Positions 28,545 to 36,491 of a stretch of DNA of 64,000 bases are shown here, piece after piece. Positions within the stretch are counted from its first letter, which is position 1. Each line of letters begins with the position of its first letter. The notes below the pieces were generated by a model, which did no database searches, was not told the DNA's origin, and saw only the letters and a program-made list of their open reading frames with translations. The translations under genes were made by a program, and so were the position numbers. The DNA is from Cytophagaceae bacterium (GTDB taxonomy: Bacteria > Bacteroidota > Bacteroidia > Cytophagales > Spirosomataceae), in assembly GCA_016722655.1 (NCBI GenBank), contig JADKIR010000004.1:1426001-1490000 (forward strand), in the 5' to 3' direction.

Positions 28545-29441
28545 ATGAAAAGAAGAGGATTTGTAAAATCAATAGCCGCCGTAAGTAGTATGAGCACCTT
28601 GAGTTCTTTAAAAAGTTTGGCCGACACCCTACCTGAAAACGGCCACAAAATGCCCGTTTTATTTGTTGGTCACGGCAGCCCGATGAACGCCATCGAAAAC
28701 AACGAATTTAGTCAATCGTGGAAAAAACTGGTTCAAAACATCCCTCAGCCCAAGGCCGTACTTTGTATTTCGGCTCATTGGCTTACAAGAGGAACCTTTG
28801 TGACGGCCTCACCCAGCCCCAAAACCATCCATGATTTTGGTGGTTTTCCCCGGGAACTTTTTGAAGTAGAATATCCTGCTCCCGGTATGCCTTTATTGGC
28901 AGCCGAAACCGCCAAACTCATCAAAGACACCAACGTAGGCATGGATCACGACTGGGGCTTTGACCACGGCAGCTGGAGTGTGGTAAAGCAGATGTACCCC
29001 AAGGCCAACATCCCGATGATACAGCTGAGTATTGATTTCTATAAACCCGGCGAATATCACTATGAACTCGGAAAAGCCCTTGCAGAATTGCGAAAAAAAG
29101 GTGTTTTGATACTCGGAAGTGGCAACATGGTGCATAATCTACGCATGATAAGCCTGCCACGAAACGCCAACCCGGCCAAAGGATTTAATGTAGAATATGG
29201 ATTTGACTGGGCCATAGAGTTGAACGAAGTTTTCAAAAAACATATCAGCGACAAAAACCATAAGCCGCTATTCAATTATAAAACCTTGCACAAAAGTTCC
29301 GAATTGGCCATTCCGACTCCTGACCATTATTTCCCATTGCTCTATACATTGGGGCTCCAGGGTGCCAAAGACGAGACAAAGTTTTTTAACGATAAAGTTA
29401 TAGCAGGCTCACTCACAATGACTTCAGTTATAATAGGATAA
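28545..29441 (+). CDS. ygiD: Class III extradiol dioxygenase, YgiD/DODA type, with Tat-like signal
   Basis: A 298-residue enzyme of the 4,5-DOPA extradiol dioxygenase family, which uses non-haem iron to open catechol rings. The family core is VLFVGHGSPMNAIENNEFSQSWKKL, CISAHWLTRGTFVTA, FDHGSWSVVKQMYP, VLILGSGNMVHNL and a C-terminal TPDHYFPLLYTLG, which contains the conserved His residues. The product carries an N-terminal twin-Arg-like MKRRGFVKSIAAVSSMSTLSS extension absent from the E. coli type, so export through Tat is likely but unproven. Monocistronic. Confidence 0.88.
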   Translation: MKRRGFVKSIAAVSSMSTLSSLKSLADTLPENGHKMPVLFVGHGSPMNAIENNEFSQSWKKLVQNIPQPKAVLCISAHWLTRGTFVTASPSPKTIHDFGGFPRELFEVEYPAPGMPLLAAETAKLIKDTNVGMDHDWGFDHGSWSVVKQMYPKANIPMIQLSIDFYKPGEYHYELGKALAELRKKGVLILGSGNMVHNLRMISLPRNANPAKGFNVEYGFDWAIELNEVFKKHISDKNHKPLFNYKTLHKSSELAIPTPDHYFPLLYTLGLQGAKDETKFFNDKVIAGSLTMTSVIIG

Positions 29442-29442
29442 A

Positions 29443-29477
29443 ACAAAAAACCTCAGCCCGAAAATCAGACTGAGGTT
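29443..29477 (-). terminator. Intrinsic terminator of the disordered secreted-protein gene
   Basis: On the minus strand AACCTCAG pairs with CTGAGGTT around a 13-nt loop and leads into TTTTTTGTTTT. It lies 27 bp after the gene and is convergent with the dioxygenase gene. Confidence 0.8.
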
Positions 29478-29503
29478 AATGGTTCCGGATTATTAATTAT
29501 CTT

Positions 29504-30499
29504 TTAGTTTCTGCCTCCACGTCTGGCACCGCTTTCTGAAGAGCGACCGCTAGAAGAAGAAGAATTCCTTTGGGCTTTTTCTGCTCTTTGCGATCTCATC
29601 TCGCTGCTTCCTGACGAACGCGGACTAACAGAACTCTCTCTTTGTCCACTTCTGCCAGACTCCACTCTTCCACTGCCTGACGAACGGTCACTGTTGCTGT
29701 TGCCTCTTGAGCCTCCACCCCATGAAGGCGAGGATTCTCTTTGTCCGCTATTACTATTTCCCCTTGATCCACTACCAACCGATGGCGAAGAATCTCTTTG
29801 AGGTGAAGTGCGGGAGCTACCACGCTCATTGCGGCTACGGTTGTTCCAGTTGTCACTGTTACGGTTGTCACGGCCACGATTGTCGTTGGTCCAGTTGCGG
29901 CTGCGGCTCTCGTTCCAGTTTCTGTTTGCTTTATTGTTATTGTTCCATCCATTGTTTCTATGTCCCCAGGTGCTGCTATAGCTTCTGTTTGGGTGATAAT
30001 AGAAATGATTTCTTGGATAGTAATATCTTGGAGCGTAACCTAAAGTGATACTCCCAAAGCCTCTTCTGTCAAAACGGTAAAAGTCATACGATCCACCAAA
30101 GTACCAGGGCAGATACCCTCTGTATATTCCTCCCGAATACCCATAATATCTGCGGTCAAGGTCTCTGAGTTCAACGCCCAGCTGACGGTTGAGCCATACC
30201 ACATCTTCCCATATTTCGTCTTGTTCCCAGCTTGAGTACACGCCATCTGACTGATAGGCATATTCTTTTCTTTCAACATCTTCCAGGCGATTATAAAGGC
30301 GATTAGCCTCTCTTTGGGTCAGCAATCCATTGCTGATACCATCTGAGATACGCACCCGCACATCCCAACGCCAGTCAAAGTCCTCGTCGTAAAAATACCG
30401 GTCGGGACCATCGTAAGAATCATAATCGTCATAGTCATATTGGGCAAGGGCTACATTACCCATCACTATCATCGCCAAAACTGCCAGAACCTTTTTCAT
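29504..30499 (-). CDS. Secreted low-complexity protein (Arg/Ser/Asn/Gly-rich)
   Basis: A 331-residue protein with signal peptide MKKVLAVLAMIVMGNVALAQ. Residues 20-60 are acidic and tyrosine-rich, 60-120 form a helical segment (LLTQREANRLYNRLEDVERKEYAYQSDGVYSSWEQDEIW), and 120-175 are Tyr/Gly/Arg-rich (FGSITLGYAPRYYYPRN). The last ~150 residues are an intrinsically disordered Arg-Ser-Asn-Gly tail with repeating SPSxGxGSRGNSNS units. Surface or RNA-binding-like composition, but no enzymatic domain. Function unknown. Confidence 0.75.
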   Translation of the reverse strand: MKKVLAVLAMIVMGNVALAQYDYDDYDSYDGPDRYFYDEDFDWRWDVRVRISDGISNGLLTQREANRLYNRLEDVERKEYAYQSDGVYSSWEQDEIWEDVVWLNRQLGVELRDLDRRYYGYSGGIYRGYLPWYFGGSYDFYRFDRRGFGSITLGYAPRYYYPRNHFYYHPNRSYSSTWGHRNNGWNNNNKANRNWNESRSRNWTNDNRGRDNRNSDNWNNRSRNERGSSRTSPQRDSSPSVGSGSRGNSNSGQRESSPSWGGGSRGNSNSDRSSGSGRVESGRSGQRESSVSPRSSGSSEMRSQRAEKAQRNSSSSSGRSSESGARRGGRN

Positions 30500-30607
30500 A
30501 TCTTTAAAATTTTAGAATTTGCTATATAGATGCAAAAAGCCCGCTGATAGTTTCTTAACGAATTGTTAATGATAAAAATAAAGCCGAAAATAGTTATTTT
30601 TGACTAG

Positions 30608-30698
30608 TATTTGGGCAGCGGCCGGCCACGCTTTAGCGTGGACATCGCTCCACGCTAAGGCGTGGGAGCTCAAACAATTGCTTCGATCCCTGCTGCGG
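30608..30698 (+). repeat. REP-like palindromic element, copy 1
   Basis: Begins TATTTGGGCA and contains two hairpins: CCACGCT/AGCGTGG (30626-30641), and a near-palindrome at 30647-30671 around CTCCACGC...GCGTGGGAG. It ends CGATCCCTGCTGCGG. It is much more GC-rich than its surroundings. Copies 2 (44680) and 3 (61757, inverted) share the ends and layout. Confidence 0.75.
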
Positions 30699-30841
30699 TT
30701 TGTTGATTTATTATAAAAATTCACATTCAATTCGTAAAAAATAGGAAAATCTCTTAAACAAAATAAATCATCCCTTCCAAAATCCTTCATTTTCCATTCC
30801 ATTTCCATTCCTCACAATTCTTCACGACCTTTGTGGCCGAT

Positions 30842-31906
30842 ATGGCATTGTTAAAACTTCAGCTGACCAATTTCCGGAACTACGAAAACCAGTACTTTGA
30901 ATTTTCGGAAGGGCTCAATTGCATTGTGGGCAAAAATGGCAGCGGAAAAACCAACCTCCTCGATGCTATTTATTTCCTGGCCGTTTGCAAAAGCTCCATC
31001 CATAATCTCGACTCCCTGAGCATCAGATTTGAAGAAGACTACACCATGGTCGAGGGTAAGTTTGAGAAAGAACTCATAGGTTTTTCGCTCCAAAAAGCAG
31101 GAAAGAAAGTCTTTTTTCTCGACAAAAAACCTTACGAAAAACTCTCTGACCATATCGGTAAAATACCGGTGGTGCTCATTACCCCCGACGACACTGACCT
31201 GATCAGAGACGGCTCCGAAACCCGTCGAAAGTTGTTTGATGGCATTCTGTCTCAGTTGCATTCCGAGTACCTCAAGGAATATCTCAAATACAACAAAGCA
31301 CTTGACCAACGCAATTCTCTACTCAAGCAATTTGCTGAAAATCAATATTTTGATGGCGATTTGCTTTCTATTTATACCGAACAGTTGGTATCCTCAGGAA
31401 GCGTAATTCATGAATACCGGAAGAAATTCCTGAATGATTTCCTGCCACATTTTACGAGCAATTATGAAAATATTTCAGAAAATAAAGAAACCGTAAACAT
31501 TGAATATATATCGGATTGGGATAAATGTGAACTATCCGATATTTTTGACAAAAACCTTAATACCGACCTGGCAGCCCAACGAACCACACGCGGGATTCAT
31601 AAAGACGACTACGTGTTTTCGATGGATGGAATGCCTGTAAAAAAATTTGGCTCGCAAGGGCAGAAAAAGTCTTTCATTATGGCCATCAGAATGGCACAGT
31701 TTGAGATTACGGCAGCCGCAAAGGAAATGAAGCCCATCCTGCTCCTTGACGATATTTTTGACAAACTCGACGAAAAACGCATTGCCAAACTGATTGAAAT
31801 GATTGAAGCCGGTAAATTCGGCCAGGTTTTCCTGACCGACGCCCGCCCCAAACGCACCCGCGAGCTGCTCAGCAAGGTCTCAGTAAACTTTTTGGAAATA
31901 GAATAA
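30842..31906 (+). CDS. recF: DNA replication and repair protein RecF
   Basis: RecF is an SMC-like ATPase that helps load RecA at gaps. The ATG at 30842 (MALLKLQLTNFRNYENQYFEF) is preferred over an in-frame GTG three codons upstream. The 354-residue product has Walker A GKNGSGKTNLLDAIYFLAVCKS (about residues 34-55), the internal QGQKKSFIMAIRMAQF signature, and Walker B PILLLDDIFDKLDEKR with the D-loop. It overlaps nothing and is separated by three bases from the convergent mutarotase gene. Not beside dnaA or dnaN here. Confidence 0.95.
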   Translation: MALLKLQLTNFRNYENQYFEFSEGLNCIVGKNGSGKTNLLDAIYFLAVCKSSIHNLDSLSIRFEEDYTMVEGKFEKELIGFSLQKAGKKVFFLDKKPYEKLSDHIGKIPVVLITPDDTDLIRDGSETRRKLFDGILSQLHSEYLKEYLKYNKALDQRNSLLKQFAENQYFDGDLLSIYTEQLVSSGSVIHEYRKKFLNDFLPHFTSNYENISENKETVNIEYISDWDKCELSDIFDKNLNTDLAAQRTTRGIHKDDYVFSMDGMPVKKFGSQGQKKSFIMAIRMAQFEITAAAKEMKPILLLDDIFDKLDEKRIAKLIEMIEAGKFGQVFLTDARPKRTRELLSKVSVNFLEIE

Positions 31907-31909
31907 GGT

Positions 31910-32239
31910 TTAAAGCTCAAAAATTTTTTCCATCAAAATCCACTTTTCTCCCGGTTTGGCATGAGGAAGAGCTTGCTGGTAGTTCCACATCAATTGTTCC
32001 CACTCCTGCACTTTGGGGTTTTCGGCATCGGCCTTGCCTTTGGCCTCAAAACTAAAATCGTCTTGCGTTTGCATCAACATCAACATGCGGTTACCAGTAC
32101 GGTAAATCTGCATAGAAACTATTCCTGAGTCGCTTATACTTTTCAGGATTTCTGGCCACACATTTTGGTGATAAGCCTCGTATTCTGCAATCAGTTTCAG
32201 ATCATCTTTCAGATCACATGCCAGTATATAGGTTTTCAT
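31910..32239 (-). CDS. L-rhamnose/L-fucose mutarotase
   Basis: A 109-residue protein of the RhaM/DUF718 fold, which interconverts alpha and beta pyranose forms of L-sugars. The start LACDLKDDLKLIAEYEAYHQNVWPEI holds the catalytic His-containing YHxxVWPEI motif; the C-terminal half QTQDDFSF and WEQLMWNYQQALPHAKPGEKW is also typical. The SDR gene starts 24 bp upstream on the same strand, so both probably form a two-gene catabolic unit. Whether the sugar is fucose or rhamnose cannot be told from this sequence. Confidence 0.88.
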   Translation of the reverse strand: MKTYILACDLKDDLKLIAEYEAYHQNVWPEILKSISDSGIVSMQIYRTGNRMLMLMQTQDDFSFEAKGKADAENPKVQEWEQLMWNYQQALPHAKPGEKWILMEKIFEL

Positions 32240-32262
32240 AAAATATTCATTTTCAATAAAAA

Positions 32263-33045
32263 TTATAACAAAGCCCTGTCGAGATGAACATAACCCCCAT
32301 CGACATGAATCAATTGCCCGGTAATATGACTCGCTCTGTTTGAAAGTAAAAATACAGCCATATTTGCGATTTCTTCGGGTGTAGTCATACGTTTTTCAAA
32401 AGGTATTCTTCTGTTTATATCTTCAAAGACCTCTTCCCGATTGGGAAATTTATTGAGCCATGCATCATACATCGGCGTGAAGCACTCCGCCACAATCACT
32501 GAGTTTACCCTGATTTTATATTTCAGCAATTCCACCGCCCATTCACGTGTGAGGGCATTGCGGGCACCATTGGCAGCAGCATAACCTGAAGTATCCCCCT
32601 GACCGGTTTCGGCAACTTTTGATGCTATATTCAGTATCGGACCTTTGGTCAATTTTAATGCCGGAAGGGCATAATGTGCCATCAAAAAATAGTGTACGGT
32701 ATTAAGGTGATAGGAATTAACAAATTCTTCATAACTGCCATTTTCGAGACTTACACCATCGTTAAAACCAGCATTATTGACCAGTCCATGAATTACACCA
32801 AATTTCTCCAAAGTTGCATCTATGGCTTTTTTGCAATCCTCCGGCTTGGTAAGATCGGCCTCAACCGTAAATCCAAAACCTCCGGCAGCAACAATCTTTT
32901 CAAGTGCCAGCTCATTGTGTTCGGCATTATTTCCCACTATCACAGGAAAAGCACCCTCCAAAGCCAACTGTCTTGTGATACCTTCTCCTATTCCCCGGGC
33001 ACCACCGGATACTATTATTACTTTTTCTTTTAGGTTGAGGTTCAT
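32263..33045 (-). CDS. SDR oxidoreductase, L-fucose-dehydrogenase-like
   Basis: A 260-residue classical short-chain dehydrogenase with Rossmann motif SGGARGIGEG (residues 13-22), NNAG (NAD site), the Ser of NIASK, and a C-terminal HITGQLIHVDGGYVHLDRALL. Its partner mutarotase and the VAECFTPMYDAWL segment suggest an L-fucose or related sugar dehydrogenase. The expected catalytic Y-x-x-x-K is YAAAN: the Lys is replaced by Asn, which would normally cripple an SDR unless this subfamily uses a different layout. Confidence 0.82.
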   Translation of the reverse strand: MNLNLKEKVIIVSGGARGIGEGITRQLALEGAFPVIVGNNAEHNELALEKIVAAGGFGFTVEADLTKPEDCKKAIDATLEKFGVIHGLVNNAGFNDGVSLENGSYEEFVNSYHLNTVHYFLMAHYALPALKLTKGPILNIASKVAETGQGDTSGYAAANGARNALTREWAVELLKYKIRVNSVIVAECFTPMYDAWLNKFPNREEVFEDINRRIPFEKRMTTPEEIANMAVFLLSNRASHITGQLIHVDGGYVHLDRALL

Positions 33046-33263
33046 TTATTTAAATTTTCGTAAATTTAAGTTAAAAAAAATATTCTATTACTTCAAAAAT
33101 TTTCGTTTGATTAAATATCAAAAAGACAAAAAAGATTGATTTTGAGTAATTTCTGGCCTTGAAAAATTAGAATTATATTTGGAATAAGTGTTAAAAAACG
33201 CAAAAACATCCGCCTAATAATAAAAATTATAAAATATTGTATATAATTAACCAGTTTGTTTTA

Positions 33264-33271
33264 TATTTTTG
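33264..33271 (+). promoter_or_regulatory. Candidate -7 box of an orphan transcription unit
   Basis: TATTTTTG is an exact TAnnTTTG match, with a TTG about 24 bp upstream (longer than usual). About 80 bp downstream lies an intrinsic terminator without any gene between. Confidence 0.4.
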
Positions 33272-33276
33272 CATTA

Positions 33277-33376
33277 AAATAAGATTTAAGAGTTCACCCT
33301 TTAATAAGGTGATTTATCATAGGTTAAAGTATTTTCGTCTTGGAAAGGCATTTGGGACTCCCGGATGTCTTTTTTG
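33277..33376 (+). ncRNA. Candidate small RNA with its own promoter and terminator
   Basis: The ~100-nt stretch from the predicted start near 33277 to the T-tract at 33370-33376 has no open reading frame. It folds into a 5-bp hairpin (TCACC/GGTGA, around 33294-33312) and a terminator hairpin. The minus-strand SDR gene begins at 33045 and cannot use this plus-strand terminator. The SPOR gene starts 63 bp downstream and has its own -7 box. It could also be a transcribed leader that attenuates the SPOR-gmd unit. Confidence 0.4.
33347..33376 (+). terminator. Intrinsic terminator of the candidate small RNA
   Basis: GGCATTTGGG pairs with CCCGGATGTC (10 bp, three G-U) around a 3-nt loop and is followed by six T. 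No protein-coding gene precedes it on this strand. Confidence 0.7.
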
Positions 33377-33409
33377 TTTACTTCATTAACACTTTGAGAA
33401 CTAAATTAT

Positions 33410-33417
33410 TAAATTTG
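33410..33417 (+). promoter_or_regulatory. Promoter of the SPOR-gmd-def unit (-7 box)
   Basis: TAAATTTG is an exact TAnnTTTG match, 21 bp before the SPOR gene ATG. The TTTG 13 bp upstream is closer than expected. Confidence 0.5.
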
Positions 33418-33438
33418 CATCTGATTTAAGTATTCATA

Positions 33439-33987
33439 ATGTCGAAATTCTTTATTTACGGCTTATTGATTTTGGTAAATTTTGCTTGTTCGAATAAGAT
33501 TACTACTTCGAAATCAGGCAATAAGGAAACTCCTGTTACTGAGTATTCAGAGGACTTGACGGTTTTCAGACCAAAATATAATTCATCAGAAACCTCACCA
33601 AAAGAAAATACTACCAGCTCAAAAATCAAAAATAACGATCAGAAAACTACTAATAATTTCAATGATCAAAATGCCGAAGCCGAAAAGGTTTTAAACGAAA
33701 TAATTGAGAATAATAAAAAAAATATTTCGGGTCGGGGATTCAGAATACAGGTTTTTTCAGGTAATAACAAAGAAGATTTTGAAAACGCCAAAAGCTTTTT
33801 GTTGAGAAATTTTGAGGAATTGGAGATTTATGAAAGCTATAGCCAGCCTACTTATCTGATAAAAGTTGGAGATTTTATACAGTATTCCGACGCTGAGAGA
33901 TATCAAAAAGATTTAAAAGGAAGGTTTAATACTACCAGAATAGTTGGTGATAAAATTAATTTAAAAAAAGCACTTAATATTAAATGA
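33439..33987 (+). CDS. SPOR-domain lipoprotein
   Basis: A 182-residue lipoprotein (signal MSKFFIYGLLILVNFAC) with a disordered Thr/Ser/Asn linker (residues 20-95) and a C-terminal SPOR domain (GRGFRIQVFSGNNKEDFENAKSFLLRNF ... YLIKVGDFIQYSDAERYQKDLKGRF). SPOR domains bind denuded glycan strands of peptidoglycan, often at the septum. Its stop overlaps the gmd ATG by four bases (33984-33987), so translation is probably coupled. Confidence 0.88.
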   Translation: MSKFFIYGLLILVNFACSNKITTSKSGNKETPVTEYSEDLTVFRPKYNSSETSPKENTTSSKIKNNDQKTTNNFNDQNAEAEKVLNEIIENNKKNISGRGFRIQVFSGNNKEDFENAKSFLLRNFEELEIYESYSQPTYLIKVGDFIQYSDAERYQKDLKGRFNTTRIVGDKINLKKALNIK

Positions 33988-35081
33988 AAAAAGCCTTGAT
34001 TACCGGTGTAACCGGACAAGATGGAGCCTATTTGGCTCAATTATTATTAGACAAAGGATACGAAGTTCACGGAATAAAAAGAAGGGCTTCGCTTTTCAAT
34101 ACCGACAGAATTGACCATTTATATGCCGATCCACATGAAAGCAATGTAAGGTTCAAACTACATTACGGTGACCTTAGTGACTCAACCAACATCATCAGGA
34201 TAATTCAGGAAGTGCAACCAGACGAAATATTTAATCTGGGTGCTATGTCGCATGTTAAAGTAAGTTTTGACGAGCCGGAATATACCGCCAATGTTGATGG
34301 AATAGGCACTTTGAGGATACTTGAAGCTGTAAGGCTTTTAGGTCTTACTGAAAAATGCCGCATTTATCAGGCTTCGACCTCAGAGCTTTATGGTTTGGTG
34401 CAGGAAGTGCCCCAATCTGAAAAAACGCCGTTTTATCCAAGGTCACCCTATGCTGTAGCGAAACTTTACGGATATTGGATTACAGTAAACTATCGGGAAG
34501 CTTACAATATGTATGCATGTAATGGTATTTTATTTAATCACGAATCTCCCCTGAGAGGCGAAACCTTCGTAACTCGTAAAATCACAAGGGGAGTTTCGCA
34601 GATTGCACTTGGCCAGGAGCAATGCCTTTACATGGGAAATATTGATGCCAAACGCGACTGGGGTCATGCCAAAGACTATGTTGAAGCCATGTGGTTGATT
34701 CTGCAACAGGAAAAACCCGAAGACTATGTGATTGCGACGGGTATTACTACTACCGTTCGTGATTTTATTCTGATGGCTTTCAATGAAGTTGGTATTGAAA
34801 TCGAATTCAAAGGAACTGCCGAAAATGAGGCCGCTTTTGTAGTTGCATGTAAAAATCCTGATTATCAGATACCAGTAGGTCAGAAAGTATTGGCGATTGA
34901 CCCGGTTTATTATCGGCCAACTGAAGTGGAGCTTTTGATTGGGGATCCAACCAAAGCCCAGACCAAGCTAAACTGGAAACCAAAATATGACCTGAAAGCA
35001 TTGGTAGAGGAAATGATGGATTCAGACTTGAGATATTTTAAAGACAAACCAAAATTTAACAAAGCCGGTTTGCCTGTTTGA
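33984..35081 (+). CDS. gmd: GDP-mannose 4,6-dehydratase
   Basis: Makes GDP-4-keto-6-deoxymannose, the precursor of GDP-L-fucose and related deoxy sugars. The 365-residue extended SDR has the NADP-binding GVTGQDGAYLAQLL (residues 7-20), GDLSDS, STSELYG (catalytic Thr/Ser and Glu), the YAVAK Y-x-x-x-K (about residue 157) and RDWGHAKDYVEAMW. No epimerase-reductase (fcl) lies next to it, so the final sugar is not clear from the window. Translationally linked to the SPOR lipoprotein gene by ATGA overlap. Confidence 0.97.
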   Translation: MKKALITGVTGQDGAYLAQLLLDKGYEVHGIKRRASLFNTDRIDHLYADPHESNVRFKLHYGDLSDSTNIIRIIQEVQPDEIFNLGAMSHVKVSFDEPEYTANVDGIGTLRILEAVRLLGLTEKCRIYQASTSELYGLVQEVPQSEKTPFYPRSPYAVAKLYGYWITVNYREAYNMYACNGILFNHESPLRGETFVTRKITRGVSQIALGQEQCLYMGNIDAKRDWGHAKDYVEAMWLILQQEKPEDYVIATGITTTVRDFILMAFNEVGIEIEFKGTAENEAAFVVACKNPDYQIPVGQKVLAIDPVYYRPTEVELLIGDPTKAQTKLNWKPKYDLKALVEEMMDSDLRYFKDKPKFNKAGLPV

Positions 35082-35144
35082 AATTAAAAATCATCTGGAT
35101 TTAACCCGACGTAAAAAATATAGAATAATAAAAAAATCGCTGGT

Positions 35145-35717
35145 ATGGTATTGCCGATTGTGGCCTATGGGGCTCAGGTTTTAAGAAAAGTATGTGAAAA
35201 CATAAAACCCGGACAAATAGATGTAAAGAAGTTGTCTGACGACATGTTTGAGACCATGTATGCGGCTTCGGGTGTTGGTCTGGCTGGCCCTCAGGTAGGG
35301 TTGGCATTGAGGATTTTTGTGGTAGATGGCGAAATAATGAACAGTGGTGCTGAAACCGAAGAAGATATTGACCAGACTTTAGTTGGATTTAAGAAGACCT
35401 TTGTGAACGCACAAATTTTGGAAGAAACAGGTGAAAAATGGCCTTATGAGGAAGGTTGCCTGAGCATTCCGGGTATCAGGGCTGATGTGTCGCGGCCTGA
35501 AAGTCTTACCATTAAATACATGGATACTGATTTCAATGAATATACCGAAACCTACACAGGGATGGCTGCACGTATCATTCAGCATGAGTATGACCATATC
35601 CAGGGGGTACTTTTCATCGACTATCTGGCACCGCTCAAAAAACAAATGCTCAAGAAAAGACTTGGAAATATTCAAAAAGGAATTGTGGATGCTGATTACC
35701 GGATGAAATTTGCATGA
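35145..35717 (+). CDS. def: Peptide deformylase
   Basis: Removes the formyl group from nascent proteins, a cytosolic Fe/Zn metalloenzyme. The 190-residue protein has the three family motifs: GVGLAGPQVG (residues about 48-57), EGCLSIPG (metal Cys) and HEYDHIQG (metal His and catalytic Glu). It follows gmd by 63 bp and precedes the omega-amidase gene by one base. Confidence 0.97.
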   Translation: MVLPIVAYGAQVLRKVCENIKPGQIDVKKLSDDMFETMYAASGVGLAGPQVGLALRIFVVDGEIMNSGAETEEDIDQTLVGFKKTFVNAQILEETGEKWPYEEGCLSIPGIRADVSRPESLTIKYMDTDFNEYTETYTGMAARIIQHEYDHIQGVLFIDYLAPLKKQMLKKRLGNIQKGIVDADYRMKFA

Positions 35718-35718
35718 T

Positions 35719-36486
35719 ATGATACCAAACCTCAATGTGAGCCTAGTTCAATCTGATTTGTATTGGGAAAATACCGATGCCAATCTTTCACATTTTGAGG
35801 AAATTCTGGAAAAAATTCCTGCTGAAACTGACCTCGTAATCTTCCCGGAAATGTTTAACACGGGTTTCAGCATGGAGGTATCAGAACCCATGAATTTTTC
35901 GACCCATAAATGGATGAAAAACATGGCTTCTAAGCACCAGAGCCACATTTTGGGCTCATTGGCTGTAAAAGAAGGTGATGCCAAATACAACAGGGCTCTA
36001 TTGGTAAACCCCGATGGTAAGACTTACAAATACGACAAAAAGCACCTTTTTGGATACGGAAAAGAAACCGAAACTTTTTCGCCTGGCAATGACAACGTGA
36101 CCATCTACGAAAAAGGATGGAAAATCAAGCCTCTGATATGCTACGACTTAAGGTTCCCGGTTTGGTGTAGAAATATTTTTCCCTACTATGATGTGCTGGT
36201 TTTTGTAGCCTCATGGCCAAAAGCGAGAATTAATGCCTGGAGGCAGCTATTAATAGCCAGAGCCATTGAAAATCAATGCTTTGTGATTGGAGTTAACAGA
36301 ATTGGAACCGATGGAAATGGGCTGGAATATAACGGACAAAGTATGTTAATTGATTTTCAGGGAGAAATAATCGCAGAAGCTGGGGATGCAGAAAACATCA
36401 TTTCTGCTCAACTCAACTACCAGGATCTTCAGGATTTTAGGAAAAAATTTCCGTTTCTAAATGACATGGATTCGTTTCATTTCTGA
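35719..36486 (+). CDS. Carbon-nitrogen hydrolase, omega-amidase (YafV/NIT2) type
   Basis: A 255-residue nitrilase-superfamily amidase. The catalytic triad is in order: Glu in LVIFPEMFNTGFSM, Lys in YDKKHLFGYGKETE, Cys in PLICYDLRFPVW. The short family (YafV, omega-amidase) hydrolyses alpha-keto-glutaramate or succinamate in the methionine salvage and glutamine-transaminase routes. ATG at 35719 is chosen, one base after the def stop; an in-frame TTG at 35710 would overlap def. Probably coupled to def. Confidence 0.88.
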   Translation: MIPNLNVSLVQSDLYWENTDANLSHFEEILEKIPAETDLVIFPEMFNTGFSMEVSEPMNFSTHKWMKNMASKHQSHILGSLAVKEGDAKYNRALLVNPDGKTYKYDKKHLFGYGKETETFSPGNDNVTIYEKGWKIKPLICYDLRFPVWCRNIFPYYDVLVFVASWPKARINAWRQLLIARAIENQCFVIGVNRIGTDGNGLEYNGQSMLIDFQGEIIAEAGDAENIISAQLNYQDLQDFRKKFPFLNDMDSFHF

Positions 36487-36491
36487 AATAA

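Noticed and set aside
29596..29952. 118-codon alternate minus frame in the disordered protein
   Set aside because: Low-complexity coding DNA leaves other frames open; the composition (Thr/Ala/Val-rich) is not native-like.
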